DNA of 8,414 bases from assembly GCA_900549195.1 (NCBI GenBank), contig URNK01000072.1:1-8414 (forward strand), in the 5' to 3' direction. Source of the stretch: an uncultured Collinsella sp. (GTDB taxonomy: Bacteria > Actinomycetota > Coriobacteriia > Coriobacteriales > Coriobacteriaceae). The notes below the pieces were generated by a model. That model saw nothing but the letters and a program-made list of their open reading frames with translations. It had not been told where the DNA came from and ran no database searches. This document shows positions 5,988 through 8,414 of the stretch, one piece after another (positions within the stretch are counted from its first letter, which is position 1; every line of letters begins with the position of its first letter). The translations under genes were made by a program, and so were the position numbers.

Positions 5988-6789
5988 AAGCGCCGGCGAT
6001 GATGAGGGCTGGACGTGCGCTGTCGGTGGCCTCGGCGATTGAGGTGGCGACGGCATGATCGGGGTCACGGTCCATCACGATGGTGTCGACATCAGTCAGT
6101 TCGGCAAAGCGGTACATGCCGCGTCCGTTAACCTTGCTAGCGTCCATGAGGGCGACGCTCTGATGGGCTCCGGCGATCATAGCTGTTTTGGTCTCGGCCA
6201 TCTGGGGAAAGTCGGTCGTAAAGCCGCAGCCGGGAACAAAAGCGCCAGGGCACATGACGGCAAGATCGGCGTGGACCATTTGGAGAGCCTGCATGGTAAG
6301 TGGGCCGTACAGATAGCGATGACCTTTGCGCAGTGCCCCGCCCAGCATGACGACATCGACCGAGGGCATGCTCTCGTCAATATAATCGGCGATGGTAATG
6401 TCGGCCGTGATAACGGTGATGCCGTCGTGCTGATCAAGGAGCCGGACGAACTCGAGCGCCGTGGTGCCCGAGTCGACGAGCAGCGTGTCGCCGTCATTGA
6501 CGAGCTCGATGGCGCTTTGCGCGATGGCCTGCTTGGCGGCGACGTTGACATTGATGCGGCGATCCTGCGTGGAGACGGTCAGGCGCTTGTGAAGCGAAAC
6601 GGCACCACCATGTGTGCGGCGCAGCTTGCCTGCTTCGGCGAGCGCGTCCAGGTCGGCGCGGGCGGTGACGGAGGACACGCCAAAGGTCTGGGCGATTTCT
6701 GCTACCTGCACCGAGGCGTTGTGCTCGAGCATTTCCATGATGGCGGCGCGGCGTTCGTCGGCAAAAGCACGGTTGGTAGCTTGGGTCAT
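5986..6789 (-). CDS. DeoR-family transcriptional regulator
   Basis: A sugar-phosphate-responsive repressor type. With the chosen start it has 267 residues, the usual DeoR size. The N-terminal winged helix-turn-helix is ERRAAIMEMLEHNASVQVAE at 12-31, then FGVSSVTARADLDALAEAGK at 36-55 and RRTHGGAV at 57-64. The family signature normally has TIRRDL; here it is TARADL. The C-terminal DeoRC (isomerase-like) domain has AAKQAIAQSA (84-93), the phosphate-binding DSGTTALE (106-113), VVMLGGALRKG (146-156) and a conserved ALMDASKVNGRGM near 213-225. I chose ATG 6789 because GGAG precedes it by 5 nt. ATG 6846, in the same frame, has only a weak purine run and adds 19 unconserved residues. It is convergent with the flavodiiron gene, with its stop inside that gene's terminator T-run. 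It is divergent from the aldolase gene, the most likely target by position. The effector is unknown, probably a phosphorylated sugar. Confidence 0.92.
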   Translation of the reverse strand: MTQATNRAFADERRAAIMEMLEHNASVQVAEIAQTFGVSSVTARADLDALAEAGKLRRTHGGAVSLHKRLTVSTQDRRINVNVAAKQAIAQSAIELVNDGDTLLVDSGTTALEFVRLLDQHDGITVITADITIADYIDESMPSVDVVMLGGALRKGHRYLYGPLTMQALQMVHADLAVMCPGAFVPGCGFTTDFPQMAETKTAMIAGAHQSVALMDASKVNGRGMYRFAELTDVDTIVMDRDPDHAVATSIAEATDSARPALIIAGA

Positions 6790-7123
6790 GTCTGCTCCAC
6801 TCTCGGCTAAATTTGCAGGAATTGTGTTGACTCTATTTTCGTTCATTTTCTTTTTGAGTAAGAAAACACCTTTCGATTACTTATCTTTTCTATAAAAGAA
6901 AGACGCTCAACGCCCAAAATTCAATATCGAACACGCCCACTCGGCTCCAATTCCTTCCGTTTACTTTTCAAAAACGACGGTATTGACCTGCATGGGCTCA
7001 ATATCTCGCACGTGCAAAGACGCTGAATTTCATACAATGAGCGCAGTAAAACGCAAGGTAAAACGCCTTGTGAACAACTATGCCCGATGTCCAGATGCGG
7101 GCGAGGGAGAGGAGCAAACGCTC
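6790..7123. promoter_or_regulatory. Divergent intergenic region of the DeoR-type and aldolase genes
   Basis: This 334-base stretch has no credible gene. It is AT-rich compared with its surroundings, especially 6830-6900, where TTTTC-type runs recur (near 6836-6853 and 6885-6890) with TATAAA at 6891-6896. That run could hold operators for the DeoR-type protein and/or its promoter. Nearer the aldolase gene, a -10-like TACAAT (7033-7038) is followed by two copies of GTAAAACGC (7046-7054, 7058-7066), spaced 12 bp apart. TTGACC at 6983-6988 looks like a -35 but has no -10 at the right distance. A frame open upstream of the aldolase start (from 6983) has no ribosome binding site and is not called. 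Confidence 0.4.
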
Positions 7124-7981
7124 ATGGCACTTGTTACCACCGAAAAGATGCTCAAGGACGCTCAGGCCGGCCACTACGCCGTCGGCGCGTTCAACGTTGA
7201 GAACCTCGAGTTTGTTATGGCCGTTCTGGCTGCTGCCGAGGAGACCAAGTCCCCCGTCATCATGCAGACCACCCCGGGCACCATCAAGACCGCTGGTCTG
7301 GACTACTTCTACGGCATGGTCAAGGCTGCCGCCGAGCGCGCTTCCGTGCCCGTCGCTTTGCACCTCGATCACGGCGATGGCTATGACCGCTGCATGCAGG
7401 CTTTCCGCACTGGCTACACCTCTGTCATGATTGACGGTTCGCACGAGTCTTTCGAGGACAACATCGCTCTGACCAAGTCCGTCGCCGACGCTGGCCGCGC
7501 CATGGGTGTGCCCGTCGAGGCTGAGCTCGGCAAGGTTGGCGGCAAGGAGGACGACGGTCCCGCGGTTGAGGGCGAGAGCCCCTACACCGATCCGGCCGAG
7601 GCCAAGGAGTTCGTCGAGCGCACCGGCTGCACCTCCCTCGCAATTGGCGTTGGCACCAGCCACGGTGTGTACACGAGCGATCCGCACATCGAGCAGTCCG
7701 TGGTCAAGGCCATCCGCGACGCCGTCGACGTGCCGCTGGTTCTGCACGGCACCTCCGGTGTGCCCGATGAGCAGGTTGCCGAGGCTGTGAAGAACGGCAT
7801 CTGCAAGGTTAACTACGCCACCGAGCTGCGTCAGGCCTACACCAAGGGCTTCATGGCCTACATGGCCGAGAATCCCGCCTGCTTCGATCCCAAGAAGCCG
7901 GCCAAGGAGGGTATGCGTGAGATCACCGAGCTGGTTAAGATCCGCATGACCAACCTCAACTCTGTGGGCAAAGCAGAGTAA
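7124..7981 (+). CDS. Class II (zinc) ketose-bisphosphate aldolase, Fba / GatY-KbaY type
   Basis: It cleaves a ketose 1,6-bisphosphate to dihydroxyacetone phosphate and glyceraldehyde-3-phosphate in the cytoplasm. The 285-residue length matches the class II GatY/KbaY/FbaA-short group. Asp82 and His83 (HLDHG), His180 (GTSHG) and His208 (VLHGTSG) are the expected catalytic Asp and zinc ligands, and the numbering coincides with what I recall for E. coli GatY. Other conserved blocks are YAVGAFNVENLE (18-29), SVMIDGSHESFEDN (100-113), VEAELGKVGGKEDD (131-144) and NGICKVNYATELR (224-236). TTPGTIKTAG (49-58) and the ICKVN-ATELR block look more like tagatose-bisphosphate aldolases than like Bacillus-type FbaA, so substrate is left open. 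ATG 7124 follows GAGAGGAG (7107-7114) by 9 nt. The longer in-frame start at 6983 lacks this and adds unconserved sequence. The gene is divergent from a DeoR-type regulator and followed by a bidirectional terminator. Confidence 0.94.
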   Translation: MALVTTEKMLKDAQAGHYAVGAFNVENLEFVMAVLAAAEETKSPVIMQTTPGTIKTAGLDYFYGMVKAAAERASVPVALHLDHGDGYDRCMQAFRTGYTSVMIDGSHESFEDNIALTKSVADAGRAMGVPVEAELGKVGGKEDDGPAVEGESPYTDPAEAKEFVERTGCTSLAIGVGTSHGVYTSDPHIEQSVVKAIRDAVDVPLVLHGTSGVPDEQVAEAVKNGICKVNYATELRQAYTKGFMAYMAENPACFDPKKPAKEGMREITELVKIRMTNLNSVGKAE

Positions 7982-8014
7982 CAGCAAGGGTACTCCGACT
8001 CGCTACATATCCCG

Positions 8015-8139
8015 GGGAGGGACGAGGGCTTAGTTCCCCAATCGTCCTCGGGCATGCAAAAAGCCTCGCTGCGCACTTCGTGCGGCGAGGCTTTTTGCCC
8101 CCTGCGGAAAGATTGGGGAACTAAGCCCTCGTCCCTCCC
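8015..8139. repeat. Perfect 29-bp inverted repeat enclosing a terminator
   Basis: The arms at 8015-8043 and 8111-8139 are exact reverse complements over 29 bases (left arm begins GGGAGGGACGAGGG and ends TTCCCCAATC). They are separated by 67 bases that contain a separate, complete intrinsic terminator. The base pairs just outside the arms do not match, and no target-site duplication flanks the element (ATATCCCG on the left, AGGTTGAT on the right). It is too short for an insertion sequence and encodes nothing convincing. A related, diverged copy of the right half occurs at 8206-8250. This points to a REP-like or small palindromic repeat family rather than a simple terminator. Confidence 0.9.
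8058..8096. terminator. Bidirectional intrinsic terminator downstream of the aldolase gene
   Basis: AAAAAGCCTCGC (8058-8069) pairs with GCGAGGCTTTTT (8085-8096). The stem continues as CGCAC/GTGCG (8072-8076 / 8080-8084) after a 2-nt bulge, with a UUC loop. The A-run on one side and T-run on the other give a U-tract for transcripts arriving from either strand. For the aldolase gene it lies 76 nt past the stop codon. The geometry suggests another gene converging from the right, beyond the window. It is nested inside the 29-bp inverted repeat. Confidence 0.9.
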
Positions 8140-8160
8140 AGGTTGATCTACTCGAGGTCG

Positions 8161-8186
8161 TCGCCCTTGTGGCGTTAGGGCGGAAA
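8161..8186 (+). repeat. 26-bp direct repeat, copy 1
   Basis: This copy is identical base for base to 8262-8287 and differs at both flanking bases. It contains CGCCCT (8162-8167) and AGGGCG (8177-8182), a 6-bp dyad with a 9-nt loop, followed by GAAA and here a longer A-run to 8190. Complete conservation inside an otherwise diverged duplication suggests selection or recent conversion. Confidence 0.9.
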
Positions 8187-8261
8187 AAAATAAGAAGCCT
8201 TCGCGCTGCGGAATGATTTTGGAAACTAAGTACGGGGACCCGCCCAAGCCGTCCTGCTCGA

Positions 8262-8287
8262 TCGCCCTTGTGGCGTTAGGGCGGAAA
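8262..8287 (+). repeat. 26-bp direct repeat, copy 2
   Basis: The second exact copy of the block at 8161-8186, including the CGCCCT / AGGGCG dyad (8263-8268 / 8278-8283). The upstream flank is CTCGA in this copy and CGAGGTCG in copy 1. Only two copies are visible in the window, and the right contig end is 78 bases away. Confidence 0.9.
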
Positions 8288-8365
8288 TGGGTGGGGCGTC
8301 AGGGCTTCTTTGCTGATGGGGGATTAGTATGCCCGGGCTTGGTTGGGGAATGCCTGGTCTAGTGA

Positions 8366-8414
8366 CTGTCTCTTATACACATCTCCGAGCCCACGAGACT
8401 AGCGCTCATCTCGT
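8366..8414. other. Nextera i7 sequencing adapter (artefact, not genomic)
   Basis: Positions 8366-8384 are the Tn5 mosaic end CTGTCTCTTATACACATCT. Positions 8385-8399 are CCGAGCCCACGAGAC, 8400-8407 the index TAGCGCTC, and 8408-8414 ATCTCGT, the start of the Illumina P7 arm. This is adapter read-through from short inserts. Genomic sequence ends at 8365. The index is the same as at the left end, so both tails come from one library. Confidence 0.98.

Larger units (their letters stand above)
8102..8287. repeat. Imperfect tandem duplication of ~100 bp
   Basis: Unit A spans 8102-8186 and unit B spans 8206-8287. Both begin CTGCGGAA-n-GATT followed by GGAACTAAG or GGAAACTAAG (8102-8125 against 8206-8230, one-base indel and few mismatches). 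They then diverge through a C-rich middle (8126-8160 against 8231-8261, each with a CCC-A-G and a CTCGA) and end in an exactly identical 26-base block. The spacing between copies is 101-104 bp. No open frame with a ribosome binding site covers it. The remaining stretch 8288-8365 holds nothing I can name. Confidence 0.75.

Noticed and set aside
6055..6810. 251-codon plus-strand frame opposite the DeoR-type gene
   Set aside because: Antisense shadow without a ribosome binding site or domain; the DeoR reading has both DNA-binding and effector motifs.
6983..7123. 47-residue N-terminal extension of the aldolase
   Set aside because: The in-frame ATG at 6983 region lacks a ribosome binding site and the extension is basic and unconserved, whereas GAGAGGAG stands correctly before ATG 7124.
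6998..7987. 329-codon minus-strand frame opposite the aldolase gene
   Set aside because: Low-complexity Leu/Gly/Val-rich shadow of the aldolase; no motifs.
8015..8139. Insertion sequence or classical MITE
   Set aside because: There is no transposase and no target-site duplication at the flanks, and the interior is a functional terminator. A REP-like element remains possible and is kept as a finding.
7858..8247. 129-codon minus-strand frame across the repeat region
   Set aside because: It is the translation of the 29-bp inverted repeat, the terminator hairpin and the antisense aldolase 3' end; no ribosome binding site or family. Such frames appear wherever the repeat occurs and would be annotated as spurious hypothetical proteins.
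8161..8287. CRISPR-like array
   Set aside because: Only two repeat copies, a 75-base intervening sequence that is itself related to the preceding unit, and no cas genes.

Overview
This window is an assembled contig of about 8.3 kb of bacterial DNA (positions 43-8365). Leftover Illumina Nextera i7 adapter, with the same index, is stuck to both ends (1-42 and 8366-8414). The genomic part is GC-rich, uses canonical AGGAGG-type ribosome binding sites, and carries a Leloir galactose operon, a flavodiiron protein and a class II aldolase. Protein style and gene content suggest a gut Coriobacteriia member, most likely Collinsella. That assignment is from memory of such proteins, not from a search.

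Layout, left to right. On the minus strand, galM (aldose 1-epimerase, 2214-3290), galK (galactokinase, 884-2089) and galT (type 2 uridylyltransferase, 43-893, cut off by the contig end) run in that transcriptional order. Divergent from galM is a LacI-family regulator (3590-4621, plus strand). Three near-identical 18-bp operator-like sites (consensus TATGAGTACGTWAACATA, central ACGT) lie upstream of galK, galM and the regulator gene. They define a local, autoregulated galactose regulon. Then comes a flavodiiron protein gene (4751-5911, plus) with its own extended -10 promoter and two inverted repeats. It ends at a strong intrinsic terminator (5944-5987). A convergent DeoR-family regulator (5986-6789, minus) and a divergent class II ketose-bisphosphate aldolase (7124-7981, plus) share a 334-base AT-rich intergenic region.

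The last ~385 genomic bases hold no credible gene but are rich in structure. A perfect 29-bp inverted repeat (8015-8043 / 8111-8139) encloses a complete bidirectional intrinsic terminator (8058-8096). It is followed by a diverged copy of its right half and by an exact 26-bp direct repeat (8161-8186 / 8262-8287). Together these form an imperfect tandem duplication of about 100 bp. This is the least explained part of the window.

Functional reading: GalM, GalK and GalT convert beta-galactose to galactose-1-phosphate and on to UDP-galactose and glucose-1-phosphate, under the adjacent LacI-type regulator. No galE or transporter is present here. The aldolase resembles the GatY/KbaY branch at several motifs and sits beside a DeoR-type regulator, so a tagatose-bisphosphate role is possible beside the default glycolytic one. 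The flavodiiron protein is an oxygen or nitric oxide detoxification enzyme expected in an anaerobe. I found no defence system, mobile-element gene, CRISPR array or RNA gene.
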